Assembly (NCBI GenBank): GCA_905200645.1
Contig: CAJKLD010000020.1
Coordinates: 1 to 49,500 of the forward strand
Direction of reading: 5' to 3'
DNA: 49,500 bases
Source: an uncultured Phascolarctobacterium sp.
GTDB lineage: Bacteria > Bacillota > Negativicutes > Acidaminococcales > Acidaminococcaceae
The notes below the pieces were generated by a model that saw only the letters and a program-made list of their open reading frames with translations, searched no databases and was not told the origin of the DNA. Every line of letters begins with the position of its first letter. Positions within the stretch are counted from its first letter, which is position 1. The position numbers and the translations under genes were made by a program. Of the stretch, positions 23,337 through 31,196 are shown one piece after another.

Positions 23337-24242
23337 TTATTTTTTCAATTCAATTACTACGTGACGGTACGGATCATCGCCCTCGCTAAGGGTCGTAACC
23401 CGGCGATCGCCCTGCAGGGCCATATGGATAATCTTGCGTTCATGAGGATTCATTGGCTCTAAAGCTACGCGCTCACCAGTGCGTTTTACCTTATCAGCCA
23501 AACGAACTGCCAAACGAGTTAATGTTTCAATGCGGCGGTCACGGTAGTCCTCTACATCAATAATCACACGCACGCGTTCAGCACTGTTTTTATTGGCAAC
23601 CAAATTGGTCAAATATTGCAGACTATCTAAGGTCTGACCGTGCTTGCCAATCAAAATGCCCATGTCGTCGCCATGAAGCTTAAAAGTTACGCTGCCGTCA
23701 TTTTTGCTGATGAATTTTTCCATAACAACGTCAATTTTCATAGCGTTAAATACTTTTTGCAGAAAATCCTTCGCTGCGGTAACAGATTCATCGTTTACAG
23801 CATATTTGCGGGGTTCGCGCGCGGAGCGCTCGCTCTTTAAAGATTCTAACGAAGAAATAGCGGAATCAACAACCTGATCCTTAGCTGCGGCAGCTTTTTT
23901 GCCTAATTCTTCAGCGGCGCCTGCTGCCTGTTCTTTAATTTCGTCGGTTTTTTTAGAAACGCTGCTTACGGCAATAGTAGCTGCTTCTTTCACTGCTTTA
24001 GCAACGTCAGAAGTTGCTTCACTGAAGGTTTTTTCAGCAACAGCTTCTTCAGTTTTCACAGCTTCAGCAGCTTCCTTAACGGTTACGCGTACCTTAGCGT
24101 CTTTACCGAAAAATCCCAAAAAGCCTTTTTTGCTTTCTTCCAAAACTTCTATTTCAACTTGATCACGAGCTACGTTTAAAGCCTTCAATGCTTCAGCAAC
24201 AGCTTCTTCTACGCTTTTGCCCTTTTTTTCAATAAAAGCCAT
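23337..24242 (-). CDS. jag: RNA-binding protein Jag/KhpB
   Basis: The 301-residue protein has three parts: a Jag-N domain (residues 1-57, MAFIEKKGKSVEEAVAEAL and GFLGFFGKDAKVRV), a long Ala/Lys/Glu-rich linker with coiled-coil character (about 60-145), then a KH domain (GILIGKHGQTLDSLQYL) and an R3H domain (MNPHERKIIHMALQGD, GDDPYRHVVIEL). In other Firmicutes it binds RNA with KhpA and affects cell elongation. It sits next to yidC, as usual. Confidence 0.95.
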   Translation of the reverse strand: MAFIEKKGKSVEEAVAEALKALNVARDQVEIEVLEESKKGFLGFFGKDAKVRVTVKEAAEAVKTEEAVAEKTFSEATSDVAKAVKEAATIAVSSVSKKTDEIKEQAAGAAEELGKKAAAAKDQVVDSAISSLESLKSERSAREPRKYAVNDESVTAAKDFLQKVFNAMKIDVVMEKFISKNDGSVTFKLHGDDMGILIGKHGQTLDSLQYLTNLVANKNSAERVRVIIDVEDYRDRRIETLTRLAVRLADKVKRTGERVALEPMNPHERKIIHMALQGDRRVTTLSEGDDPYRHVVIELKK

Positions 24243-24264
24243 CTATCTCACTCCTTACTGGTCA

Positions 24265-24891
24265 CTATTTTTTTGCTTTTTCCATCATAAACTGCTGGCC
24301 AATCTGCATAATATTCATTACTACCCAGTACAGAACCAAGCCTGCCGGGAAGCTCAAACTGATATAACCAATAAATAACGGCATAAAATACAGCATCATT
24401 TTATTTTGCGGATTGCCGGTGTCAGGCATAGTCTGCTTGGACTGAATAAAAGTAGTCAAAGCGGACAAAACCGGCAGAATATAGGTCGGATCAGGATTAG
24501 AAATGCTTTGCATCCACAGGAAAGAAGCAGAACCTTCATAATGAAAATCGCGAATACCATAGAAAATACCAATCATGATCGGCATCTGCACAATTAAAGG
24601 CAGACAGCCTGCCAAAGGATTTACACCCTCGCTTTTATAAAGATTAGCCAATTCCATATTCAAACGTTGCTTATCGTTTTTATATTTCTCCTGAATGGCT
24701 TTCATTTTTGGCTGAATTTCCATCATAGCCTTAGTTGATTCAATCTGCTTTTTAGAAAGCGGATACAAAATCAACTTCACCAAAATTGTCATAATAATAA
24801 TAGCTATGCCGTAATTAGGAAAACCTACGCCCTGCAAAAAGCTGTAAATTACGGTAATTACCTGCTGAACGATATTGCTGAGAAAATCCAA
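24265..24891 (-). CDS. yidC: Membrane protein insertase YidC
   Basis: YidC inserts and folds inner-membrane proteins, alone or with SecYEG. The 208-residue form shows the conserved core: GIAIIIMTILVKLILYPLSK with the hydrophilic-groove arginine position replaced by lysine, the charged cytoplasmic loop (IQEKYKNDKQRLNMELANLY), PLAGCLPLIVQMPIMIGIFY and the last helices. It lacks the large periplasmic domain of proteobacterial YidC and shows no lipoprotein cysteine at its N terminus. Confidence 0.95.
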   Translation of the reverse strand: MDFLSNIVQQVITVIYSFLQGVGFPNYGIAIIIMTILVKLILYPLSKKQIESTKAMMEIQPKMKAIQEKYKNDKQRLNMELANLYKSEGVNPLAGCLPLIVQMPIMIGIFYGIRDFHYEGSASFLWMQSISNPDPTYILPVLSALTTFIQSKQTMPDTGNPQNKMMLYFMPLFIGYISLSFPAGLVLYWVVMNIMQIGQQFMMEKAKK

Positions 24892-24932
24892 GATATCACT
24901 CCTTCAAAATCAAAGTGTTGTTCGCAAAAATA

Positions 24933-25142
24933 TTATTCTACCGGATCATAGCCTCCCGGATGAAAGGGATGACATTTGCAAATTCGTTTAATAGCAAGCC
25001 ATAATCCTTTTACAGGCCCCTTTTTCTGTATCGCCTCAATAGCATAAGCTGAGCAAGTAGGATAAAACCTACACGTCGGCGGAAATAACGGCGAAATAAA
25101 GATTTGATAAAATCTTATACACAAAATTAGTAACCTGCTCAT
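24933..25142 (-). CDS. yidD: Membrane protein insertion efficiency factor YidD
   Basis: YidD is a small inner-membrane-associated protein that helps YidC insert substrates. The 69-residue product has the family pattern IRFYQIFISPLFPPTCRFYP, then CSAYAIEAIQKKG and ICKCHPFHPGGYDPV, with the conserved cysteines. It lies between rnpA and yidC, the usual place. Confidence 0.96.
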   Translation of the reverse strand: MSRLLILCIRFYQIFISPLFPPTCRFYPTCSAYAIEAIQKKGPVKGLWLAIKRICKCHPFHPGGYDPVE

Positions 25143-25156
25143 AAATATTCAGATCC

Positions 25157-25516
25157 TTATTCCAGCAGCAAGGCTGCTCTCTTTGCTAGTCTTAAAAAAA
25201 CTCGTTCAAAAGTCTTATAATCAGCCTTCGTCAATTTCTGACGAGCCACCCAAACTATATGATACCCTTTTTTAAGCTCTGCGCGGTGCATACGGAAAAC
25301 TTCCCGCATCACACGCTTGACTCTGTTGCGTACCACGGCACAGCCTAATTTTTTACCTACGGCCAAACCAACCTTCAAATCATCTCCTTGGTCTGCCAAA
25401 ATGTAAAAAACCGACATAGGATCAACAACAGTACGTCCGTTGCCATAAACAAACTGAAAGCTTTTTTTCGATTTCAGCTTATTGATTTTTTTTAAAGTAT
25501 ACTTTGTTTTCTGCAT
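25157..25516 (-). CDS. rnpA: Ribonuclease P protein component
   Basis: RnpA is the protein subunit of RNase P, which matures tRNA 5' ends. The 119-residue basic protein has KINKLKSKKSFQFVYGNGR, the RNR signature in VGKKLGCAVVRNRVKRVMRE and the C-terminal HIVWVARQK. The ATG at 25516 is chosen because GCAGGAGTG lies just upstream; a start at 25537 has no ribosome site. A terminator-like hairpin separates it from rpmH. Confidence 0.95.
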   Translation of the reverse strand: MQKTKYTLKKINKLKSKKSFQFVYGNGRTVVDPMSVFYILADQGDDLKVGLAVGKKLGCAVVRNRVKRVMREVFRMHRAELKKGYHIVWVARQKLTKADYKTFERVFLRLAKRAALLLE

Positions 25517-25540
25517 TAAATGCACTCCTGCCTGCATGGA

Positions 25541-25568
25541 AAAAATAGGCCACTTGCGCGGCCTATTT
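25541..25568 (-). terminator. Attenuator-type hairpin between rpmH and rnpA
   Basis: AAATAGGCC and GGCCTATTT pair perfectly (9 bp) around 8 bases, followed on the minus strand by TTTTTT. It should lower rnpA expression relative to rpmH. Confidence 0.8.
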
Positions 25569-25575
25569 GATAATG

Positions 25576-25710
25576 TTATGCAGACAATTTCTTTCTGCCT
25601 CTAGCACGTCTTCTTTTGAGAACTTGACGACCGCCCAAAGTTTTCATTCTTTCTCTGAAACCATGAGTTCTTTTTCTTCTGAGATTGTTAGGTTGAAAAG
25701 TACGTTTCAT
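25576..25710 (-). CDS. rpmH: 50S ribosomal protein L34
   Basis: The 44-residue product reads MKRTFQPNNLRRKRTHGF through KRRRARGRKKLSA, the invariant L34 sequence. The ATG at 25710 follows AAGGAGG. It is the first gene of the leftward rpmH-rnpA-yidD-yidC-jag-mnmE-mnmG-rsmG-noc run. A TATACT element at 25777-25782 may be its -10. Confidence 0.98.
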   Translation of the reverse strand: MKRTFQPNNLRRKRTHGFRERMKTLGGRQVLKRRRARGRKKLSA

Positions 25711-25901
25711 TCAGTATTCCCTCCTTATCCACCGAAAATTTTACCAAATTCCTTGTATTTGAATTGATAGCTGATAAGTATACTACCTGTCCCGCAGCCG
25801 CAAAACCATACAATTGGCGCAGTACAAGATATTACTAAAATATTATATTGGAAAAAAAAATTTTAGTCAAGTAGAAAACTCCTATTTTTCGGACTTTCAA
25901 G

Positions 25902-25919
25902 AAATTTTCTAGAAAATTT
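25902..25919. repeat. Perfect 18-bp palindrome next to the dnaA promoter
   Basis: AAATTTTCTAGAAAATTT is fully self-complementary and touches the -35 of the dnaA promoter. It could be a regulator site; no family is suggested by sequence. Confidence 0.5.
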
Positions 25920-25946
25920 GCGAAGTTATCCACAGTCTGCTAAAAT
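25918..25946 (+). promoter_or_regulatory. dnaA promoter with a DnaA box in its spacer
   Basis: TTGCGA (25918-25923), a 17-base spacer and TAAAAT (25941-25946). The spacer contains the perfect DnaA box TTATCCACA (25926-25934), so DnaA should repress its own gene. The region 25711-25917 holds no gene; a near-match box TTATCCACC lies at 25725-25733. Confidence 0.78.
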
Positions 25947-25981
25947 ATTAGATGGATATTTTTCTCATGAAATAACAATGT

Positions 25982-26025
25982 ACGACGCTTACCGGCCACT
26001 GCAAACATCTTGGCCGTCGTTTTTA
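25982..26025 (+). terminator. Terminator-like hairpin in the dnaA leader
   Basis: ACGACG (25982-25987) pairs with CGTCGT (26015-26020) and GCCA (25995-25998) with TGGC (26011-26014), then TTTTTATT follows. It lies between the dnaA promoter and the dnaA start, so it could attenuate dnaA. Confidence 0.5.
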
Positions 26026-26060
26026 TTCTGATAAAATTACTGCAGGAAAGGATGTTCCCT

Positions 26061-27443
26061 ATGAGTTCCTACGATTTAGCTGAAATCTGGGCAAAATGCC
26101 AAGATAAATTTAAGGAATCAGCCAACGAAAAAATTTTTAACGCCTGGATTAGGCCAATCATACCCTTAGAAGTTACTGATAACTACTTTAAAGTCGCCGT
26201 AAAAAGCGATTTCTTTAAAAATTTTCTAGAAGACAATTATGCTTCAGTTCTTGAAGGTATTCTCTCGGGTATTATGGGTAAAAATATTAAGCTGCTTATC
26301 GAAACTATAGATAACGGCGTATCATGTGTTGCCGAAGCGCAGGAACCTTATCCCCAGCATCCTCAAAAAACTCAGCAGCAGGAACTTTTTCCGGAAAAAA
26401 CCTCTGAACAGGAAATAGACGAAAGCAATCTAAATCCTAAATTTGTTTTTGAAACCTTCGTTATCGGCAACTCTAACCGTTTCGCCCACGCAGCTGCCAA
26501 AGCAGTCGCCAACAATCCGGCGCACGCTTACAATCCGCTATTCCTTTACGGAGGCGTTGGTCTCGGCAAAACTCACCTAATGCACGCTATCGGCAACCGC
26601 ATCAAGCAAAACAATCCCAGCATGAAGGTTCTCTACACCACCAGCGAAAAATTCACCAACGAAATCATCAACTCCATTCAAAATAAAACAACTGAAGCCT
26701 TTCGCCAAAAGTACCGCAACATCGACTGCCTGATTATTGACGATATTCAATTCTTAAAAGGCAAGGAGCAGACGCAGGTAGAATTTTTCCACACCTTCAA
26801 CGCTTTAAAAGACGCCAATAAGCAAATTATAATTTCCAGCGACCGCTCGCCGCGCGAAATTGAAACCTTAGAGGATCGCCTGCGTTCTAGATTTGACCAA
26901 GGTCTTACGGCTGACATCCAACCGCCGGACTTAGAAACCCGCATGGCAATCCTGCGCACCAAGGCAGAATCCGACCATATCCAACTGCCTAACGACGTAA
27001 TTACCTTATTAGCTACCAACATTTCTACTAATATTCGTGAAATAGAAGGCGCTTACACCAAAATCGTAGCCTATACTTCCTTAATGGATATGCCGATAAC
27101 CGTAGAAACCGCGCAGAAAGTTTTAACCGACATGGGTAACTCAGTTAAAACCCGCGTCATTACCTTTGAAGGCATTATTAAAGTTGTAGCTGAACATTAC
27201 AATATTAAGCAGGAAGAGCTTTTCAATAAAAAGCGCACGCAAAATATCGCTTATCCGCGTCAAATAGCTATGTATCTCTGCCGCGAGCTGGCAGACCTTT
27301 CTTATCCAAAAATTGGCGAGCTATTCGGCGGACGCGACCACACAACCGTTATCCACGCCTACGAAAAAATCAGCAAAGCCAAAAGTACCAGCTTAAACCT
27401 GCAAACAGAACTACAAAAAATGATAGATATCCTACGTCAATAA
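26061..27443 (+). CDS. dnaA: Chromosomal replication initiator protein DnaA
   Basis: DnaA binds its boxes at oriC, opens the duplex and loads the helicase. The 460-residue protein has the N-terminal helicase-interacting domain (IWAKCQDKFKESANEKIFNAW), a Gln/Glu-rich linker, the AAA+ core with Walker A GGVGLGKTH (about 164-172), Walker B in CLIIDDIQFL, and the box-binding domain ending in the signature FGGRDHTTVIHAYEKI. The ATG at 26061 follows GGAAAGGATG; earlier in-frame starts lack a ribosome site. oriC follows directly. Confidence 0.98.
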   Translation: MSSYDLAEIWAKCQDKFKESANEKIFNAWIRPIIPLEVTDNYFKVAVKSDFFKNFLEDNYASVLEGILSGIMGKNIKLLIETIDNGVSCVAEAQEPYPQHPQKTQQQELFPEKTSEQEIDESNLNPKFVFETFVIGNSNRFAHAAAKAVANNPAHAYNPLFLYGGVGLGKTHLMHAIGNRIKQNNPSMKVLYTTSEKFTNEIINSIQNKTTEAFRQKYRNIDCLIIDDIQFLKGKEQTQVEFFHTFNALKDANKQIIISSDRSPREIETLEDRLRSRFDQGLTADIQPPDLETRMAILRTKAESDHIQLPNDVITLLATNISTNIREIEGAYTKIVAYTSLMDMPITVETAQKVLTDMGNSVKTRVITFEGIIKVVAEHYNIKQEELFNKKRTQNIAYPRQIAMYLCRELADLSYPKIGELFGGRDHTTVIHAYEKISKAKSTSLNLQTELQKMIDILRQ

Positions 27444-27694
27444 AAGTTATCCACAAAAACTGTTGATAACTAACAAAAAAACTGTGCATAACTTTTGCCG
27501 ACAGTTGATAAATTTTTAAGCTGTGGAAGCTGTGCAAAATATTTCCCGCTTATCCACAAACTTATATACATATGAAAAACAGCTACAACAAAAGCTTACC
27601 ACCACTTTTCCACATTACTAACAAATATTACTACTACGTCGACTACTTTTTATAAATTATTATAGTAATAAAAACCAAGGAGGACTGTGTACAA
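27444..27694. other. oriC: oriC: DnaA boxes, DnaA-trio-like triplets and AT-rich unwinding element
   Basis: Perfect DnaA boxes TTATCCACA lie at 27447-27455 and 27550-27558 (+). Variants are TTATCAACA at 27461-27469 (-), TTATGCACA at 27483-27491 (-), TTATCAACT at 27503-27511 (-) and TTTTCCACA at 27606-27614 (+). The last is followed by TTACTAACAAATATTACTAC (27613 on) and GACTAC, matching the complementary strand of the DnaA-trio motif, then by TTTTTATAAATTATTATAG (27647-27665), the likely unwinding site. The order box, trios, AT-rich DNA is the basal unwinding arrangement described in Bacillus. Confidence 0.9.
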
Positions 27695-28804
27695 ATGATA
27701 ATCACCTGCAATACAAACGAACTAAGCAAAGCCATTCAAACAGCTCAACGAGCTATAATATCCAAACCAAGCACACCTATTTTTTCCTGCATCCATCTTT
27801 TTACCAAAGAAAATAGATTAGAAATTCAAGCTATGGATTTAAATATGGCAATTTCCTGCACTATTGATGCAGAAATTACTGAACCGGGAGAAATAGTAGT
27901 TTCTGCCAAACATATTTCCGAATTAGTGCGCAAATTACCCAGCGAAACAGTTATTATCAACCAAAACACTGAAAATAAGACCATCAAGGTTACTTCCGGC
28001 AACTCCGAATTTCAACTGCTACTGATGAACACAGACGATTATCCTAAATTCCCAACCTTTGACGGCAATAAAACTATTACTATTGAAGATGAAAAAATTA
28101 AAGAATTGATCAAAAAAACCATTTTCTCCTGCTCCACTGACGAAGCCCGTCCTTTATTTACCGGCATTCTCGTCGAAAGCAAGGACGATAAGCTGACATT
28201 TGTTGGTACCAATACTCATCGCCTGGCAATAAAATCCTTAATTCAAACTACTAACGAGCCTATGAGCATGATTATTCCTTCTAAGGTTTTAAACGAAATT
28301 TTCCGTAATTTAACAGGAGATATGCCGCAGGAAGTAATAATTTCTCTGCTTAACAATCAAATTATGGTCATTATTGATGACGTAGTAATAGTTTCTCGTT
28401 TAATCGAAGGCAAATTCCCCGATTATAACAAGGTTATTCCGGCAAAATTTGCCGTTACCTGCAAAGTCAATGCTAAAGAACTGGCTGGAGCTGTAGAACG
28501 CGTAGCGCTGTTTTCCACCGATGGCGATTACAGTATTGTAAAAATTAGCGTTGAGCAAGAGAAAATGACTATTACTTCCAGCAGTCCCGAAATCGGTACC
28601 GGACGTGAAGTTATTACCTGCGCAACGGAAGGCGATGCTTTAAATGTAGCCTTTAACTCTAAATATATTTTAGATATTCTCAAAAATATCGACTCTGATG
28701 AAGTAACCTTGGCTATGAATACTTCTTTAAGTCCCGTGTGCATTACTTCTAAGCAAGAAGAAAATTACACTTATATTGTTACGCCGGTACGCGTAGTATT
28801 CTAA
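27695..28804 (+). CDS. dnaN: DNA polymerase III subunit beta (sliding clamp)
   Basis: DnaN forms the ring dimer that tethers DNA polymerase III to DNA. The 369-residue length and threefold repeated fold fit: MIITCNTNELSKAIQTAQRA, LVESKDDKLTFVGTNTHRLA, VIEGKFPDYNKVIP-type segment (SRLIEGKFPDYNKVIPAKF) and the C-terminal VCITSKQEENYTYIVTPVR. The ATG at 27695 follows CAAGGAGG, inside the right edge of oriC. Confidence 0.98.
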   Translation: MIITCNTNELSKAIQTAQRAIISKPSTPIFSCIHLFTKENRLEIQAMDLNMAISCTIDAEITEPGEIVVSAKHISELVRKLPSETVIINQNTENKTIKVTSGNSEFQLLLMNTDDYPKFPTFDGNKTITIEDEKIKELIKKTIFSCSTDEARPLFTGILVESKDDKLTFVGTNTHRLAIKSLIQTTNEPMSMIIPSKVLNEIFRNLTGDMPQEVIISLLNNQIMVIIDDVVIVSRLIEGKFPDYNKVIPAKFAVTCKVNAKELAGAVERVALFSTDGDYSIVKISVEQEKMTITSSSPEIGTGREVITCATEGDALNVAFNSKYILDILKNIDSDEVTLAMNTSLSPVCITSKQEENYTYIVTPVRVVF

Positions 28805-28817
28805 GGAGCTATCAACG

Positions 28818-29045
28818 ATGCAAAAAGAAAATATAGCGATTAGCACAGAATTTATTACTATTGATAAATTATTAAAATTTTCCGGTGTAGCAGATACAGG
28901 CGGTCAAGCCTTTCTGATGGTAGAGGACGGTGTAGTAAAACTAAACGGTAAGACGGTAACAGAAAAGCGCAAAAAAGTTTTTCCCGGTGACCTTGTAAAT
29001 ATTGACGACCAGATTGAGCTGACTGTAATCAGAGAAAAACAATGA
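28818..29045 (+). CDS. S4-domain RNA-binding protein (YaaA type)
   Basis: The 75-residue protein is one S4 fold: ITIDKLLKFSGVADTGGQAF, VEDGVVKLNGKTVTEKRKKV and FPGDLVNID. Family members at this place, between dnaN and recF, are called YaaA or RlbA in Bacillus and are linked to RNA binding or ribosome assembly. It follows dnaN after 13 bases and overlaps recF by four (ATGA). Confidence 0.93.
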   Translation: MQKENIAISTEFITIDKLLKFSGVADTGGQAFLMVEDGVVKLNGKTVTEKRKKVFPGDLVNIDDQIELTVIREKQ

Positions 29046-30169
29046 AAATAACCAGCCTTTACGCGGTAAATTTTCGTAATTATCCTAGCTTCCGGTTACA
29101 GCTTCCTGCAATGATAAATGTTTTCTACGGAAAAAATGCTCAGGGAAAAACTAATATTTTAGAAGCTATTTTTTATGGAGCGTTTGGAATGTCCCACCGT
29201 ACCAATACGGAGGAAGAGCTTTTAAAACTTGGGTCTGACTCTATGGCTGTAGGTATTGCTTACGAAAGTTTCTGCGGCGGACACGAAGTAAAATTAAAAA
29301 AATACCGCCAGCAGCAAAGGTGGAAGAAAGAAATTTGGCTGGATGGCGCTAAGGTACGTCCTAAAGAGCATTACGGTTCTTTGAATACGGTGATGTTTTC
29401 ACCGGAGGATTTGCAGCTGGTTAAGGGCGAGCCTGCGTTAAGGCGGCGTTTTTTTGATATGCAGATTTCGCAGACTGATCCTCTGTACTATGATTTGCTG
29501 GTGAAATATAACCGTGTTTTATTACAGCGCAATCGTCTTTTAAAGGATATTCGCGATAATGGCAACAGGCGTGAAGCATTGCAGCCTTGGAATCAGGAAT
29601 TTGTGAAGCTTGCGGCTGCCATTACCCGCAAGCGTATACTGGCGTTAAATAAGCTGGAAAATATCGTCAGCGAAATTTACGGCTCCATTACGCAAAATCA
29701 GGAGCAGTTAAAAGTTCGTTACGAGCTGAAAGCTAATAACGGCGTAGTGCTCTATCCTACTGATATTTTTGCAGCCAGCGAAAATTTTTATAAGGAAAAT
29801 TTAGCGCAGCGCGAGCAAGTCGACATTTTGCGCGGCAATACTGGCATTGGCCCGCATCGCGACGATTTACAGCTGATTTTAAATAATATGTCGCTGCGCT
29901 CCTTTGGCTCGCAGGGCCAGCAGCGCAGCGGCGCTTTAGCTTTGAAATTGTCACAGCTGGAATATGTGCACCGCGAAATTGGAGAATTTCCCGTGCTGCT
30001 TTTAGATGATGTTATGAGCGAGCTGGACGACAGCCGCCGTGCGCAGTTATTGCTTTTTATTGACGGCCGCGTGCAGACCTTTATTACAGTCAACGATAGA
30101 GAATTAATTCCGGATTTGGCAGGCAACGCTTATTTTCGCATAGAAAATGGCGTTGTTAACCAAGCGTAA
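29042..30169 (+). CDS. recF: DNA replication and repair protein RecF
   Basis: RecF is an SMC-like ATPase that acts with RecO and RecR to load RecA at gaps. The 375-residue protein has NFRNYPSFRLQLP, Walker A FYGKNAQGKTNILEAI, the ABC signature region RSFGSQGQQRSGALALKLS and Walker B FPVLLLDDVMSELDDSRR. Its start overlaps the S4-gene stop, so translation is coupled. Confidence 0.97.
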   Translation: MKITSLYAVNFRNYPSFRLQLPAMINVFYGKNAQGKTNILEAIFYGAFGMSHRTNTEEELLKLGSDSMAVGIAYESFCGGHEVKLKKYRQQQRWKKEIWLDGAKVRPKEHYGSLNTVMFSPEDLQLVKGEPALRRRFFDMQISQTDPLYYDLLVKYNRVLLQRNRLLKDIRDNGNRREALQPWNQEFVKLAAAITRKRILALNKLENIVSEIYGSITQNQEQLKVRYELKANNGVVLYPTDIFAASENFYKENLAQREQVDILRGNTGIGPHRDDLQLILNNMSLRSFGSQGQQRSGALALKLSQLEYVHREIGEFPVLLLDDVMSELDDSRRAQLLLFIDGRVQTFITVNDRELIPDLAGNAYFRIENGVVNQA

Positions 30170-30185
30170 TGTTTAGGTATTGTAT

Positions 30186-30947
30186 ATGTATGAAGATAAA
30201 TTAGTCAGTACGGATGCTGTAATTAAGCATTTATTCGATCCTCGCTCTAATAATAAATTTATTCCTTTGCAGGGAAAATATTTGTATTTGCAGCATTATC
30301 TGACGGAAAAATGGTCGGAAATCTGCGGCTTAAATCTCGCGGAACGCTGTTGTGTAGAAAAACTTGTCGGCAATGAACTGCATATTCGTACAGTAAATTC
30401 TCTGTTGGCCAATGAGCTGTATATGTTTCAGGATTTATTCTTGCAAAAGGTAAATGCGTATCTTTTGGGAAGTGTCGTCATAAAAAAGCTGTATTTTCAT
30501 AGCGGCGGTTATTATAAGCGTCAGGAAAAGCGTCAGGAAGCAGCAGCTCTAATTTTTGAATATACCAATTGTCCTCAATGCGGTGCGCGTATGCTCAAGG
30601 GCTTGGAGTTATGCAGCGTGTGCGAGCGCGAAAACAAAAATAAGTTGCGTCAGCAGCTGGCCGAGCTTTTGCGTATTCAGCCTTGGTTAACCTTTAATGA
30701 TTGTCTAGCTTACTATAAATGTGATAAAATATTATTTACGGCTGTCAAGGACCAGCTGAAAAATTATTATTTTGAAAAAGTGCGCTTAGGTTACGCCAGC
30801 AAAACAGAATCTATGCTGGCCGTACTTTTTTTACTGGAAAAGCAGCCTGAAGCCATAACATCTGCTATGTATGATAATGTAATAGCCTATTTACGGAGGG
30901 ATCAAAGTGTACTTGCATTTGGGAGTCGATTGTATGGTAAAAAATAG
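30186..30947 (+). CDS. DUF721 (DciA-like) protein with C-terminal zinc ribbon
   Basis: Residues 1 to about 105 resemble DUF721/DciA, a domain near recF and gyrB in many bacteria and linked to helicase loading in some (WSEICGLNLAERCCVEKL, GNELHIRTVNSLLANEL). A two-CxxC zinc ribbon follows (CPQCGARMLKGLELCSVC), then a roughly 110-residue helical tail (LRIQPWLTFNDCLAYYKC to YGKK). A TTG six bases earlier is also possible as start; ATG at 30186 is preferred, giving 253 residues. The C terminus overlaps the remB start by 41 bases. Confidence 0.8.
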   Translation: MYEDKLVSTDAVIKHLFDPRSNNKFIPLQGKYLYLQHYLTEKWSEICGLNLAERCCVEKLVGNELHIRTVNSLLANELYMFQDLFLQKVNAYLLGSVVIKKLYFHSGGYYKRQEKRQEAAALIFEYTNCPQCGARMLKGLELCSVCERENKNKLRQQLAELLRIQPWLTFNDCLAYYKCDKILFTAVKDQLKNYYFEKVRLGYASKTESMLAVLFLLEKQPEAITSAMYDNVIAYLRRDQSVLAFGSRLYGKK

Positions 30948-31176
30948 TGAGATAATCGCTATTTTTAATCTGCGCGATCCTCAGTCGTTAATCTATGAGG
31001 ATTATGTACAGAAATACGGCCAAAATTATAAAATCGTAGACGCTGCCGACGGCGGAGCCTATGCAAGTATGGTTTTAACTGAAGATACTTTGTATTTGTC
31101 GGCTATTTCGTCTATCACTTTAAAAAAACGCGCCGATACCGGTTTTACGGTGGACGCTGTCTATACTAATTTATAA
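30907..31176 (+). CDS. remB: DUF370 / RemB-like protein
   Basis: The 89-residue product begins MYLHLGVDCMVKNSEIIAIF from a GTG at 30907 with GGAGGGATC upstream. The start and the position between recF and gyrB match RemB (YaaB) of Bacillus, the smaller relative of the RemA regulator. Function here is not known; RemA relatives bind DNA. The 41-base overlap with the preceding gene is unusual but both frames have good start signals. Confidence 0.85.
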   Translation: MYLHLGVDCMVKNSEIIAIFNLRDPQSLIYEDYVQKYGQNYKIVDAADGGAYASMVLTEDTLYLSAISSITLKKRADTGFTVDAVYTNL

Positions 31177-31196
31177 ATTTTGCTACGGAGGTAAAT

